Assembly: GCA_019749805.1 (NCBI GenBank)
Contig: JAIEPH010000033.1
Span: forward strand, 62,001 to 126,000
Length of the DNA stretch: 64,000 nucleotides
Direction of reading: 5' to 3'
From: Mycobacteriaceae bacterium
GTDB lineage: Bacteria > Actinomycetota > Actinomycetes > Mycobacteriales > Mycobacteriaceae
Each line of letters begins with the position of its first letter. Positions within the stretch are counted from its first letter, which is position 1. The position numbers and the translations under genes are program-made. This document shows, piece after piece, positions 24,718-32,586 of the stretch. The notes beneath the pieces were generated by a model. It made no database searches and was not told the DNA's origin. It worked only from the letters and a program-made list of their open reading frames with translations.

Positions 24718-25857
24718 ATGGGTTCGATCAAGATCGGCTTTGGCGTACTGGGGCCTCTCCAGATGACGGTCAACGCTGCGCCGGTCACGCTGGGCACGCC
24801 GAAGTTGCGTGCCGTGCTCGCGATGCTCGTCATGAACCGGAACCGCCCGGTGTCCACCGATTCCCTGATCACCGCCGCATGGGAGGAGGGACCGCCCGCG
24901 GAGGCCAGGGCCAGCCTGCACTCCTACATCTCGAATTTGCGCAAGCTCGTCAGCACCGCGGGCGCCGACCCGAAACAGGTGTTGGTCAACGCGCCGCCGG
25001 GCTATCGGCTGAACGCCGCCGACGCGGACTGCGACATCGGCCGATTCGTGGTCGAGAAGGCGGCCGGGGTGCACGCCGCGGCGGCCGGCCGCTTCGAGGA
25101 AGCCAGCAGGCACCTGACCGATGCCCTGGCCGAATGGCGCGGACCGGTCCTCGACGACCTGCGCACCTTCCAGTTCGTCGACGTGTTCGCGACCGCACTC
25201 ACCGAGGACAAGGTCGAGGCGCACACCGCGCGGGCTGGAGCCGAAATCGCTTGCGGGCGTGCCTATACCGTCATCTCCGAGCTGGAGAGCCTCACGGTCG
25301 AGCATCCGTACCGCGAGCCGCTGTGGGCGCAGCTGATCACCGCCTTCTACGCGGCCGAACGCCAGTCCGAGGCGCTGGACGCCTACCAGCGGCTGAAAAC
25401 CACCCTGGCCGAAGACCTGGGCATCGACCCCGGGCCGACGGTGCGTGCGCTGCACGAGAAGATCCTCCGGCAGGAGCCGTTGGACGTGAAGCAGGCCGCG
25501 AAGACCACAGCCGTGCACCAGGTCAACGACATCGAGATGCGGACGGCCGTCAATGCGACGGCGGCGCTGGCGACCTTGCGTTCGGCGGCCGGGCGCGCGT
25601 ATCGCCTGACGGCGACGGCGACCAGGATCGGGCGGCTGGCGGACAACGACATCGTGCTCGACGACAACAATGTCAGCCGCCACCATGCGGTGATCATCGA
25701 CACAGGAACCAGCTTCGTGATCACCGATGTGCGCTCGGCCAACGGCATCGACGTGCGGGGAGAGCGAATCCGGGGCACCGCGACCCTGGGCGACGGCGAC
25801 ACGATCCGCATCTGCGATCACGAGTTCACGTTCGAGATCGAGCCGCGCCCGGCCTAG
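24718..25857 (+). CDS. embR: EmbR-type transcriptional regulator (wHTH-BTAD-FHA)
   Basis: This 379-residue protein has an OmpR-like winged helix (about residues 5-95), a bacterial transcriptional activation domain (about 100-250, with VEDKVEAHTARAGAEIACGRA-type repeats) and a C-terminal FHA domain (about 285-375). The FHA domain carries the phosphothreonine-binding pattern TRIGRLADNDIVL...NVSRHHA. The order and sequence closely follow M. tuberculosis EmbR, a cytosolic regulator of embCAB that is phosphorylated by PknH. The adjacent downstream gene is a PknH-type kinase, which supports the identity. The ATG at 24718 is chosen over an upstream frame start. Confidence 0.9.
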   Translation: MGSIKIGFGVLGPLQMTVNAAPVTLGTPKLRAVLAMLVMNRNRPVSTDSLITAAWEEGPPAEARASLHSYISNLRKLVSTAGADPKQVLVNAPPGYRLNAADADCDIGRFVVEKAAGVHAAAAGRFEEASRHLTDALAEWRGPVLDDLRTFQFVDVFATALTEDKVEAHTARAGAEIACGRAYTVISELESLTVEHPYREPLWAQLITAFYAAERQSEALDAYQRLKTTLAEDLGIDPGPTVRALHEKILRQEPLDVKQAAKTTAVHQVNDIEMRTAVNATAALATLRSAAGRAYRLTATATRIGRLADNDIVLDDNNVSRHHAVIIDTGTSFVITDVRSANGIDVRGERIRGTATLGDGDTIRICDHEFTFEIEPRPA

Positions 25858-25907
25858 CGAGGATTTAGGGTGTCTTTGCTGCCAATTCATTTCTGAGGAG
25901 AAGACCG

Positions 25908-27653
25908 ATGAGCGATTCCGAGGAGGGGTCACGCGTTGGTTCCCAGATCGGCCCCTACAAGCTGCGCCGTCTGCTGGGCAAGGGCGGCATGGGCGAGGTC
26001 TACGAAGCCGAGGACACGGTCAAGGACCGCATCGTCGCGTTGAAACTGTTGCCGGAGTCGGCGTCGACGGATCCGGTGTTCCGGAAGCGTTTGCAGCGCG
26101 AGGCACACGCCGCAGGCCGGCTGCAGGAGCCACACGTCGTGCCGATTCACGATTACGGCGAGGTCGATGGCTTCCTGTTCGTCGACATGCGCATGATCGA
26201 CGGCACCGATCTCCGCAAGGTGCTGAAGGGCTACGGACCGATGACGCCGGCGCGGTCGGTGGCGATCGTGCGTCAGATCGCGTCGGCGCTCGACGCCGCG
26301 CACGAAGCGGGGATCACCCACCGCGACGTCAAACCCGAGAACATCATCCTCAACCGTGAGGACTTCGCGTATCTGGTCGACTTCGGCATCGCCAACGCGG
26401 TCACCGACGAGAAGCTCACCCAACTGGGCACCGCGGTCGGCACCTACGCGTACATGGCGCCGGAGCGTTTCACCAGCGACGACGTCACCTACCGCGCCGA
26501 CGTGTACGCGCTCGCGTGCGTGTTGCACGAATGCCTTACCGGGGCGCAGCCGTACTCCGGTGACAGCGTCGGCACGATCATCACCGCGCACCTGATGAAC
26601 CCGACGCCGCGCCCGAGCGTGCAGCGGCCTGGAGTTCCGCCCAAGTTCGACGAGGTGATCGGCCGCGGAATGGCGAAGAAGCCCGAGGATCGCTACGCCA
26701 GCGCCGGCGACCTGGCGACGGCGGCGACCGACGCGCTCACCCACCGGGAGCAGGATCAGGCCGCCACGATTCTGCAGCGCAGCGAGGCCGCAACCAGGCC
26801 GGTGGCGCCACCGCCGCCGTCCCAGCCGCGGATGTACTCTTCGCAACCGCCTCAGCAGCCGCCACCGCCGTACTCGACGCAGACCCCGCAGCCGTCGGGC
26901 CCGCGGCCCGCGGCGTTCCACACCGGACCCCCGACGTCGGGCGGCCCGCAGAGCGGGCCGATGTGGGCGACACCGCCGCCACCACCGTCCGGTCCGCTTC
27001 ACCAGACGCCGGGCCCGCAGCAGCCGCCGTCGGGCGGCTCAAAGATTCCGTGGATTCCGATTGCGGCCGCCGGGGCGGTGTTGGTGCTGATCCTCGGAGC
27101 AGTGGGCATCTACCTGGGCACGCGACCCGACGACGACAAGCCGATCGCCACCGACGACACCACGACGACCACGGCCGAAACCTCCGAGCGAACCAGGACG
27201 TCGCGGACACCGACGCCGACGCAGAATCCGAGCTCGTTCGAATCGAAGCTCATGTCGGTCTTGCCGCGCGGCTACGACGCGGGCGCGTGCGAGGCGGTGA
27301 GCCCGCCTGCGACGGGCGCGCTGGCCACGGTGGACTGCGGAAAGGCCTCCCCGCAGGGTGGCCCCGAGAACGCTCGGTATTCGTTGTTCGCCGACCTGGC
27401 GGCGCTCGACAGGGCGTTCGACGACTCGGTCGCGGCGAATTCCGAACTGATGCCATGCCCGAACAGCAACGCCGATTCACCGACGACGTGGCATTTCACC
27501 GAAACGCCGGACAAGGTCGAGGGCCGGATCGCCTGCGGCATCTTCAACGGCAACCAGGACATCACCTGGACCTTCAACACCAACCTTCTGATCGGTGATG
27601 CGCAGAGCTCCAACATGTCCGATCTGCACGACTGGTGGCTGAAGTTCGCCTGA
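25908..27653 (+). CDS. pknH: Ser/Thr protein kinase PknH-type
   Basis: This is a 581-residue transmembrane kinase. The kinase domain spans about residues 15-280, with glycine loop GKGGMGEVYEAE, catalytic Lys in VALKLL, THRDVKPEN, DFGIAN, and an activation loop TDEKLTQLGTAVGT like that of PknH. A Pro/Gln-rich linker (about 295-375) is followed by one membrane span (IPWIPIAAAGAVLVLILGAV). The extracellular sensor domain of about 150 residues has four Cys (in GACEAV, VDCGK, MPCPN and IACGI), matching the two-disulfide PknH sensor fold. It lies 50 bp after embR with a GAGGAGAAG ribosome site and should phosphorylate EmbR. Confidence 0.9.
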   Translation: MSDSEEGSRVGSQIGPYKLRRLLGKGGMGEVYEAEDTVKDRIVALKLLPESASTDPVFRKRLQREAHAAGRLQEPHVVPIHDYGEVDGFLFVDMRMIDGTDLRKVLKGYGPMTPARSVAIVRQIASALDAAHEAGITHRDVKPENIILNREDFAYLVDFGIANAVTDEKLTQLGTAVGTYAYMAPERFTSDDVTYRADVYALACVLHECLTGAQPYSGDSVGTIITAHLMNPTPRPSVQRPGVPPKFDEVIGRGMAKKPEDRYASAGDLATAATDALTHREQDQAATILQRSEAATRPVAPPPPSQPRMYSSQPPQQPPPPYSTQTPQPSGPRPAAFHTGPPTSGGPQSGPMWATPPPPPSGPLHQTPGPQQPPSGGSKIPWIPIAAAGAVLVLILGAVGIYLGTRPDDDKPIATDDTTTTTAETSERTRTSRTPTPTQNPSSFESKLMSVLPRGYDAGACEAVSPPATGALATVDCGKASPQGGPENARYSLFADLAALDRAFDDSVAANSELMPCPNSNADSPTTWHFTETPDKVEGRIACGIFNGNQDITWTFNTNLLIGDAQSSNMSDLHDWWLKFA

Positions 27654-27671
27654 CGGCTGATTCGGTGACCT

Positions 27672-27700
27672 CAAGAATCTGGCAAGAATCCGTCAAGGCA
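27672..27700 (+). promoter_or_regulatory. 11-bp-period CAAGAAT direct repeats
   Basis: CAAGAATCTGG (27672), CAAGAATCCGT (27683) and CAAGGCAGCTG (27694) are three consecutive units at exactly 11-bp spacing, about 62-90 bp upstream of the secreted DUF732 gene. One-turn-spaced direct repeats are typical of OmpR-type response regulator sites. The regulator is unknown. Confidence 0.45.
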
Positions 27701-27711
27701 GCTGCCCGACT

Positions 27712-27753
27712 CTGATGTCGACCCGGAAACAACCGGAACGACATCGACATCAG
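27712..27753 (+). promoter_or_regulatory. 5'-leader hairpin abutting the ribosome site
   Basis: CTGATGTCGA (27712-27721) pairs with TCGACATCAG (27744-27753). Two CCGG tetramers in the 22-nt loop can pair further. The stem's 3' arm runs into CAGGAG, the ribosome site of the ATG at 27762, so folding could lower translation. Confidence 0.4.
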
Positions 27754-27761
27754 GAGTCCCC

Positions 27762-28103
27762 ATGTTCACTCCCAACGGAGTCACCAAGTTCGCAGGCACC
27801 GCGATCGTCGCGGGTGCGTTGGGGCTGGCCGCATTCGCGTCCGCGGGCACCGCCGCCGCGTTGAGTTCGGCCGACGAAAACTTCCTGGCGGATATCACCG
27901 CCGAGGGCATCGCCTACGACAGCCCGCGGGGCGCGATCTCTGCCGGACACGATGTCTGCGTCGCCTTCGACGACGGCCCCGACCCCGTCGACCTCGGCAT
28001 GGAGATCATGGACGTGACCGACTTGACCACCGACCAGGTCGCGACCTTCGTCGTCTCCGCCGTTGACAACTTCTGCCCCGAGTACGGCGGCCTCTTCGCC
28101 TAA
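27762..28103 (+). CDS. secreted DUF732-family protein
   Basis: This 113-residue precursor has an N-terminal signal peptide (hydrophobic about 12-33, with an A-A-A-L cleavage region). A small helical domain contains two Cys (HDVCVAF and DNFCPEY) likely joined by a disulfide. The pattern [13 protein letters not shown] ... GHDVC ... FCPEY is DUF732, a mycobacterial exported family of unknown function. The leader carries direct repeats and a hairpin, and a GC hairpin follows the stop, so it is probably a single-gene transcript. Confidence 0.82.
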   Translation: MFTPNGVTKFAGTAIVAGALGLAAFASAGTAAALSSADENFLADITAEGIAYDSPRGAISAGHDVCVAFDDGPDPVDLGMEIMDVTDLTTDQVATFVVSAVDNFCPEYGGLFA

Positions 28104-28111
28104 ACCCCCAT

Positions 28112-28144
28112 GCGGGGACCCCACTGCGGCGGCGGGGTCCCCGC
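28112..28144. terminator. GC-rich hairpin after the DUF732 gene
   Basis: GCGGGGACCCC (28112-28122) pairs with GGGGTCCCCGC (28134-28144) around an 11-nt loop, 8 bp after the stop. No T-run follows, as is usual for mycobacterial stem-only terminators. Confidence 0.6.
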
Positions 28145-28201
28145 ACCCCTCTTCCGATAGTCGGGCTAGACAGTTACCCCGCCGTATGTTTCTGTCGTCG
28201 C

Positions 28202-29392
28202 ATGCCAAACAAAGTTTTCGTCGTCGGCGTCGGAATGACGAAGTTCGAAAAGCCAGGTCGCCGCGAAGGCTGGGACTATCCGGACATGGCCCGCGAGTCC
28301 GGCACCAAGGCGCTCGAGGACGCCGGCATCGACTTCACCGAGGTGCAGCAAGGCTTCGTCGGCTACTGCTCGGGCGACTCGACGTCGGGCAACCGGGCGC
28401 TCTACGAACTCGGCATGACGGGCATCCCGATCGTCAACGTGAACAACAACTGTTCGACGGGTTCGACCGCGTTGTTCCTTGCCGCGCAGACGATTCGCGG
28501 TGGTCTCGCCGACTGCACGATCGCGCTGGGCTTCGAGAAGATGCAGCCCGGTTCGTTGCAGGGCGGCGCCGAGGATCGCGAGTCACCGCTCGGCCGTCAC
28601 ATCAAGGCGCTGGCCGAGATCGACGAGTTCGCGTTCCCGGTCGCGCCGTGGATGTTCGCCGCCGCGGGCCGTGAGCACATGCGCCAATACGGCACCACCG
28701 CAGAGCATTTCGCAAAGATCGGCTACAAGAACCACAAGCACTCGGTCAACAATCCGTATGCGCAGTTCCAGGAGGAATACACCCTCGACGACATCCTGGC
28801 CGCGAAGATGATCTCCGATCCGGTGACCAAGCTGCAGTGCTCGCCGACCTCCGACGGCTCGGGTGCGGCGATCCTCGCCAGCGAGGCGTTCGTCGACAAG
28901 CACGGGCTGGCTTCGCAAGCCGTGGAGATCGTCGGCCAGGCCATGACCACCGACTTCGACTCCACATTCGATGGCAGCGCCCGCAACGTCATCGGCTACG
29001 ACATGAATGTGCAAGCCGCACGGCAGGTTTACGACCAGTCCGGCCTCGGCGCCGAAGACTTCCAGGTGATCGAGCTGCACGACTGCTTCTCGGCCAACGA
29101 GCTGCTGTTGTATGAGGCGCTGGGACTGTGCGGCGAGGGTGAGGCGCCCAAGCTGATCGACAACAACGACACCACCTACGGCGGGCGCTGGGTCGTCAAC
29201 CCGTCGGGCGGCCTGATCTCCAAGGGGCATCCGCTCGGTGCCACGGGTCTGGCGCAGTGCGCCGAGCTCACCTGGCAGCTACGCGGTACCGCCGACAAGC
29301 GGCAGGTGGACAACGTCACCGCCGCTCTGCAACACAACATCGGCCTGGGCGGCGCAGCCGTTGTGACCGCATACCAGCGCGCCGAGCGCTGA
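28202..29392 (+). CDS. ltp1: lipid-transfer protein / thiolase-fold protein, Ltp1-like
   Basis: This 396-residue SCP-x thiolase-type protein has the nucleophilic Cys in [12 protein letters not shown] near residue 83, the [20 protein letters not shown] block and the [17 protein letters not shown]is block. It matches mycobacterial Ltp1 (Rv2790c-like), annotated as a lipid carrier or keto-acyl-CoA thiolase. The stop overlaps the ATG of a small secreted protein gene (TGATG), so the two may be co-transcribed. The assignment to Ltp1 over other thiolase paralogues is from memory. Confidence 0.8.
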   Translation: MPNKVFVVGVGMTKFEKPGRREGWDYPDMARESGTKALEDAGIDFTEVQQGFVGYCSGDSTSGNRALYELGMTGIPIVNVNNNCSTGSTALFLAAQTIRGGLADCTIALGFEKMQPGSLQGGAEDRESPLGRHIKALAEIDEFAFPVAPWMFAAAGREHMRQYGTTAEHFAKIGYKNHKHSVNNPYAQFQEEYTLDDILAAKMISDPVTKLQCSPTSDGSGAAILASEAFVDKHGLASQAVEIVGQAMTTDFDSTFDGSARNVIGYDMNVQAARQVYDQSGLGAEDFQVIELHDCFSANELLLYEALGLCGEGEAPKLIDNNDTTYGGRWVVNPSGGLISKGHPLGATGLAQCAELTWQLRGTADKRQVDNVTAALQHNIGLGGAAVVTAYQRAER

Positions 29393-29715
29393 TGAGAGAT
29401 ACTTGGCGGGTGCGGACAACATCGATCCTCGCCGCCGGTGCCCTTGCTGTGTGCGCGCTGGCGTCAGCCGGCATCGCGTCGGCCGACGAGGGAAAATCAG
29501 CGCAGGAGACCATCCAGGATCTGCAGGACAAGGGCTACAACGTGACGATCGACAAGATCGGTACGGCCCCGCTGTCGGATTGTGTGGTCACGAGCGTTCG
29601 CAATCCTCAGCAGTTCACCCAGTTGGTGCCGCTCCTTGGGGGCAACACCGACGGCGTGCTGTTCCCGCAGGTGATCAGCCAGCCGATCTCGGTGTCGCTG
29701 GACTGCTCGCGCTGA
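29392..29715 (+). CDS. small secreted protein, paralogue A
   Basis: This 107-residue precursor has a signal peptide (VRTTSILAAGALAVCALASAGIASA) and a mature region of about 75 residues: ETIQDLQDKGYNVTIDKIG, then APLSDCVVTSVRN and a final DCSR. The ATG at 29392 overlaps the thiolase stop; a GTG at 29410 would give a more compact signal peptide. The mature part is clearly related to the convergent gene at 29774-30070 (shared APLSxCVVTxxRN and terminal DCSR), so the two are paralogues. The two Cys probably form a disulfide. Function unknown. Confidence 0.75.
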   Translation: MRDTWRVRTTSILAAGALAVCALASAGIASADEGKSAQETIQDLQDKGYNVTIDKIGTAPLSDCVVTSVRNPQQFTQLVPLLGGNTDGVLFPQVISQPISVSLDCSR

Positions 29716-29722
29716 TAGACGA

Positions 29723-29767
29723 TTTCGGTGCGCGAACATTCGCTCAGCGAACGTTCGCGCACCGAAA
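29723..29767. terminator. long palindromic bidirectional terminator
   Basis: TTTCGGTGCGCGAAC (29723-29737) pairs perfectly with GTTCGCGCACCGAAA (29753-29767). Inside it TTCGC (29739-29743) pairs with GCGAA (29747-29751). The nearly perfect 45-bp hairpin fills the gap between two convergent paralogues and ends in TTT on the plus side and in the opposite direction. Confidence 0.75.
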
Positions 29768-29773
29768 CCACTG

Positions 29774-30070
29774 TCAGCGCCGCGAGCAATCGGCGGTGAC
29801 GGTGATGTTGCGTTCGGCGACCACCTCGATCAGGTCATCGCCCCGGCGCACCAATTCGGTTCGATTCCTTGCATTTCGGATGTCGGTCACGACGCACTGG
29901 CTGAGCGGTGCGCTGCCGATCCGGTTGATCTTGACGTCGAATCCCTGCGCCTCGAGATTCGCAATCGTGAGCTGAGCCGACTCCTGAGCCGACGAGATGG
30001 CTGCGGGCGCGAGGATGATTCCGCACGCCGCCGCGGCAATTCCGGTCATTATCAATAGTGTTGAGCGCAT
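29774..30070 (-). CDS. small secreted protein, paralogue B
   Basis: This 98-residue precursor has a signal peptide (RSTLLIMTGIAAAACGIILAPAAISSA) and a mature region LTIANLEAQGFDVKINRIG, APLSQCVVTDIRN and terminal DCSRR. These elements parallel the convergent paralogue 60 bp away. The ATG at 30070 follows AAGGGAGA; starts further upstream would precede the signal peptide and are rejected. Function unknown; a two-Cys exported fold is likely. Confidence 0.8.
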   Translation of the reverse strand: MRSTLLIMTGIAAAACGIILAPAAISSAQESAQLTIANLEAQGFDVKINRIGSAPLSQCVVTDIRNARNRTELVRRGDDLIEVVAERNITVTADCSRR

Positions 30071-30178
30071 GTCTGCGTCTCCCTTCGTCGTTGTGTAGGC
30101 CCGTTGGCCTTCACGCGATACGACGGGACGCCCCCGAATGAGGTTCAAAGCAATCTCGAAAAAGTTTCAGCGACAGAG

Positions 30179-30212
30179 AAAGACCCGGCCGCGGGGATCC
30201 GGCCGGGTCTTT
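30179..30212. terminator. terminator of dctA
   Basis: AAAGACCCGGCC (30179-30190) pairs with GGCCGGGTCTTT (30201-30212) around a 10-nt loop, 12 bp past the dctA stop. The minus-strand side ends TCTTTCTCT, an intrinsic-type tail. Confidence 0.75.
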
Positions 30213-30223
30213 CAGTCAGTCAC

Positions 30224-31597
30224 TCAGGCCGAGACGGGAACGCGCTCCTCGCGGGTGGAGTGGTCGTCGTCGACCATCGTCAACTCGTCGAACGGATCCT
30301 CGCCACGCAGGACGGAGTTCACCCGATCGCGGTCGATGGTCTTGGTCCACGAGCCGACGAGGATCGTCGCGACGGCGTTGCCGGAGAAGTTGGTCACCGC
30401 GCGCGCCTCGGACATGAACCGGTCGATGCCGACGATCAGGCCGACGCCGTCGAGCAGGTCGGGACGGTGGCTCTGCAGGCCGCCCGCGAGGGTGGCCAGG
30501 CCCGCACCGGTGACACCGGCGGCGCCCTTGGACGCGACGATCATGAACACCAGCAGGCCGATCTGTTCGGGCAGCGACAGCGGGTCGCCGAGCGCACCCG
30601 CGATGAACAGCGACGCCATCGTCAAGTAGATCGCGGTGCCGTCCAAATTGAACGAGTAGCCGGTGGGTACGACGACGCCGACGGTGCTGCGGTCGACGCC
30701 CAGGTGCTCCATCTTGGCGATGAGGCGCGGCAATGCGGATTCCGACGACGAGGTCGACACGATCAGCAGGTATTCACGTGCCAGGTAGCGGACCAGCTTG
30801 AAGATCGACACCCCGGAGACGACCCGCAGGATCGTGCCCAGCACACCGAAGACGAACACCAGGCAGGTCACGTAGAAGCCGAGCATCAGGCCGAGCAGTT
30901 GGGTCACCGCTGTCCACCCGGTCTGGCCGACGACGTTGGCGATCGCGCCGAACGCGCCGATCGGCGCGAGCCACAGGATCATCACGAGGACCTTGAACAC
31001 CAGCTTCTGCAGGGATTCGATGCCGCGCAAAATCGGCTCACCGGTCGTACCCATGGCCTGCAGCGCGAACCCGACGAGCAATGCGACGAACAGCGCCTGC
31101 AGAACGCTGCCCGCGGTCAGCGACGAAAACAGCGTCTCCGGGATGATGCCCTTGACGAAGTCCATGAGACCGCCTGCCTCGTGGGCGGTTTCGGCGAGCT
31201 CGGCGCCCTTACCCGAGGCACTTTCGGTGAGATGCATGCCGGTGCCGGGGTGCAGGAGATTGCCGACCACCAGTCCGATGGCGAGTGCGAAGGTGGACAT
31301 GACGAGGAAGTAGACGAACGCCAGACCGCCGACCTTGCCGACGGTCGCGGCCTTGCGCACCGAGCCGATACCCAACACGATCGTGCAGAAGATGACCGGC
31401 GCGATCATCATCTTGATGAGGTCGACGAACATGGTCCCCAAGACGCCGACGCTCTTGCCTACGCCTGGCGCCAGGATGCCGACCGCGACACCGGCGAATA
31501 CCGCGACGATGACGGCGATGTACAACCAGTGAGTGCGGTCGCGGCGTGGTTTGTCCGGCGGTTCGGCTGCCGATGATGGACGGTCAAGGATGGCCAC
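30224..31597 (-). CDS. dctA: C4-dicarboxylate:cation symporter DctA
   Basis: This 457-residue DAACS-family transporter has eight hydrophobic helices and two re-entrant loops. The serine-rich hairpin (SSSESALPRLIAKM) is near residue 270, and YSFNLDGTAIYLTMASLF is the substrate/cation motif; a late GVTGAGLATLAGGL loop follows. It imports succinate, fumarate, malate and possibly aspartate. GTG at 31597 is preferred over the TTG at 31609 because GGAGG lies 5 nt upstream of it. The gene is divergent from an operon encoding a CitA/DcuS-type kinase and regulator, the expected controllers of such a transporter. Confidence 0.88.
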   Translation of the reverse strand: MAILDRPSSAAEPPDKPRRDRTHWLYIAVIVAVFAGVAVGILAPGVGKSVGVLGTMFVDLIKMMIAPVIFCTIVLGIGSVRKAATVGKVGGLAFVYFLVMSTFALAIGLVVGNLLHPGTGMHLTESASGKGAELAETAHEAGGLMDFVKGIIPETLFSSLTAGSVLQALFVALLVGFALQAMGTTGEPILRGIESLQKLVFKVLVMILWLAPIGAFGAIANVVGQTGWTAVTQLLGLMLGFYVTCLVFVFGVLGTILRVVSGVSIFKLVRYLAREYLLIVSTSSSESALPRLIAKMEHLGVDRSTVGVVVPTGYSFNLDGTAIYLTMASLFIAGALGDPLSLPEQIGLLVFMIVASKGAAGVTGAGLATLAGGLQSHRPDLLDGVGLIVGIDRFMSEARAVTNFSGNAVATILVGSWTKTIDRDRVNSVLRGEDPFDELTMVDDDHSTREERVPVSA

Positions 31598-31646
31598 TGC
31601 TACCTCCAAGTCGATGAATGCGATCTGCAGTCAGACTCGGGGACGA

Positions 31647-31662
31647 CGTGAGCCAGGTCACG
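31647..31662. promoter_or_regulatory. CRP-like operator between dctA and the hydrolase operon
   Basis: CGTGA-gccagg-TCACG is a perfect inverted repeat with N6 spacer, matching the mycobacterial CRP (Rv3676/Crp1) form of the GTGA-N6-TCAC site. It is centred about 57 bp from the dctA start and 41 bp from the opposite start. Confidence 0.6.
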
Positions 31663-31663
31663 C

Positions 31664-31689
31664 TTTAGTTCATTTAGTTCGGTAAGTTC
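31664..31689. promoter_or_regulatory. TTTAGTTC direct repeats in the divergent promoter region
   Basis: TTTAGTTC at 31664-31671 and again at 31673-31680, then TAAGTTC at 31683-31689, form a near-tandem array with about 9-10-bp period immediately beside the CRP-like site. A plausible binding site for the response regulator at 34145. Confidence 0.45.
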
Positions 31690-31695
31690 ACGAGC

Positions 31696-32586
31696 GTGGC
31701 CGACGAAACCGCTGCTCACGTCACGACCGCAGACGGTCGTCGGCTCTCATATCTCGAAGTCGGCGACCCCGCCGGACCACTCGTCATTCATAACCACGGC
31801 GGCCCCAGCAGCCGGCTCGAGGTCCTGATGCTTGCGGAGTCGGCAACCAAGAGCCGGATCCGGTTGGTGGGTGTCGATCGGCCTGGCCAAGGTCAGTCCA
31901 GCCGCCAGAAGACCCGCACCTACTCCGGTTGGGCCGACGACTTGGTCACCGTCGCCGACGCGTTGGGATACCGGGAATTCGGCGTGACAGGCTGGTCGGA
32001 GGGCGGCCCGTGGGCCCTCGCCGCGGCCGCCTACATCGACCCCGGCCGGCTACGGCACGTCAGCAGTATCGCGCCCGGGAGCTATGGTGCATTCGGCGAC
32101 AACTCAGCGGCGCAATACCTTTCGAAGATCGATGCGCTCGGCGGCACACTTGCCCTGCGCTTCACGCCCGGCTTCCGGCTGATGTACGCCGCACTCGGCT
32201 TGACCGCCAAACGCTTCCCGTCCTCATTCGTCAAACAGGTCCGCGGCACGGTCAACGACTACGACCAACAGCTCCTCCTCCGTCCCGACGTTGGCAAGGC
32301 CTTCGGCGAAACCTGCGCGGAATGCTTCGCGCACGGCTCTGACGGACTTGTCCGCGACGCCGAACTGCTCTACCGCCATTGGGCTTTCGATGTCGCCGCG
32401 ATCGAACGGCCCGTTCACATGTGGCAGGGGCTCGACGACAAGTTGGTTCCCGATCCCATCAACAGGGCGGTCGCCGATGCGATGCCGGGTTCGGTTTGGC
32501 ATCCCGTCGACCGCGGCGGGCATTTCATCGCCGTCGGTGAGGGCGACGCCATCCTCGCTGTTGCGGCAGAGGAACTCGGCGCTTGA
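31696..32586 (+). CDS. alpha/beta-fold hydrolase
   Basis: This 296-residue protein has an HGGPSSR oxyanion region near residue 35, the nucleophile motif G-W-S-E-G-G near residue 100, an acid in the QGLDDKLVPD segment and a late His in DRGGHFIAVGEG. The catalytic triad is complete. It resembles proline-iminopeptidase/haloalkane-dehalogenase-like hydrolases, but the substrate is unclear. The start is GTG at 31696. The stop overlaps the TTG of the histidine kinase, making a three-gene operon. Confidence 0.8.
   Translation: MADETAAHVTTADGRRLSYLEVGDPAGPLVIHNHGGPSSRLEVLMLAESATKSRIRLVGVDRPGQGQSSRQKTRTYSGWADDLVTVADALGYREFGVTGWSEGGPWALAAAAYIDPGRLRHVSSIAPGSYGAFGDNSAAQYLSKIDALGGTLALRFTPGFRLMYAALGLTAKRFPSSFVKQVRGTVNDYDQQLLLRPDVGKAFGETCAECFAHGSDGLVRDAELLYRHWAFDVAAIERPVHMWQGLDDKLVPDPINRAVADAMPGSVWHPVDRGGHFIAVGEGDAILAVAAEELGA

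Noticed and set aside
26800..27040. Proline/glutamine codon repeats resembling a tandem repeat
   Set aside because: They encode the low-complexity linker of the PknH-type kinase.
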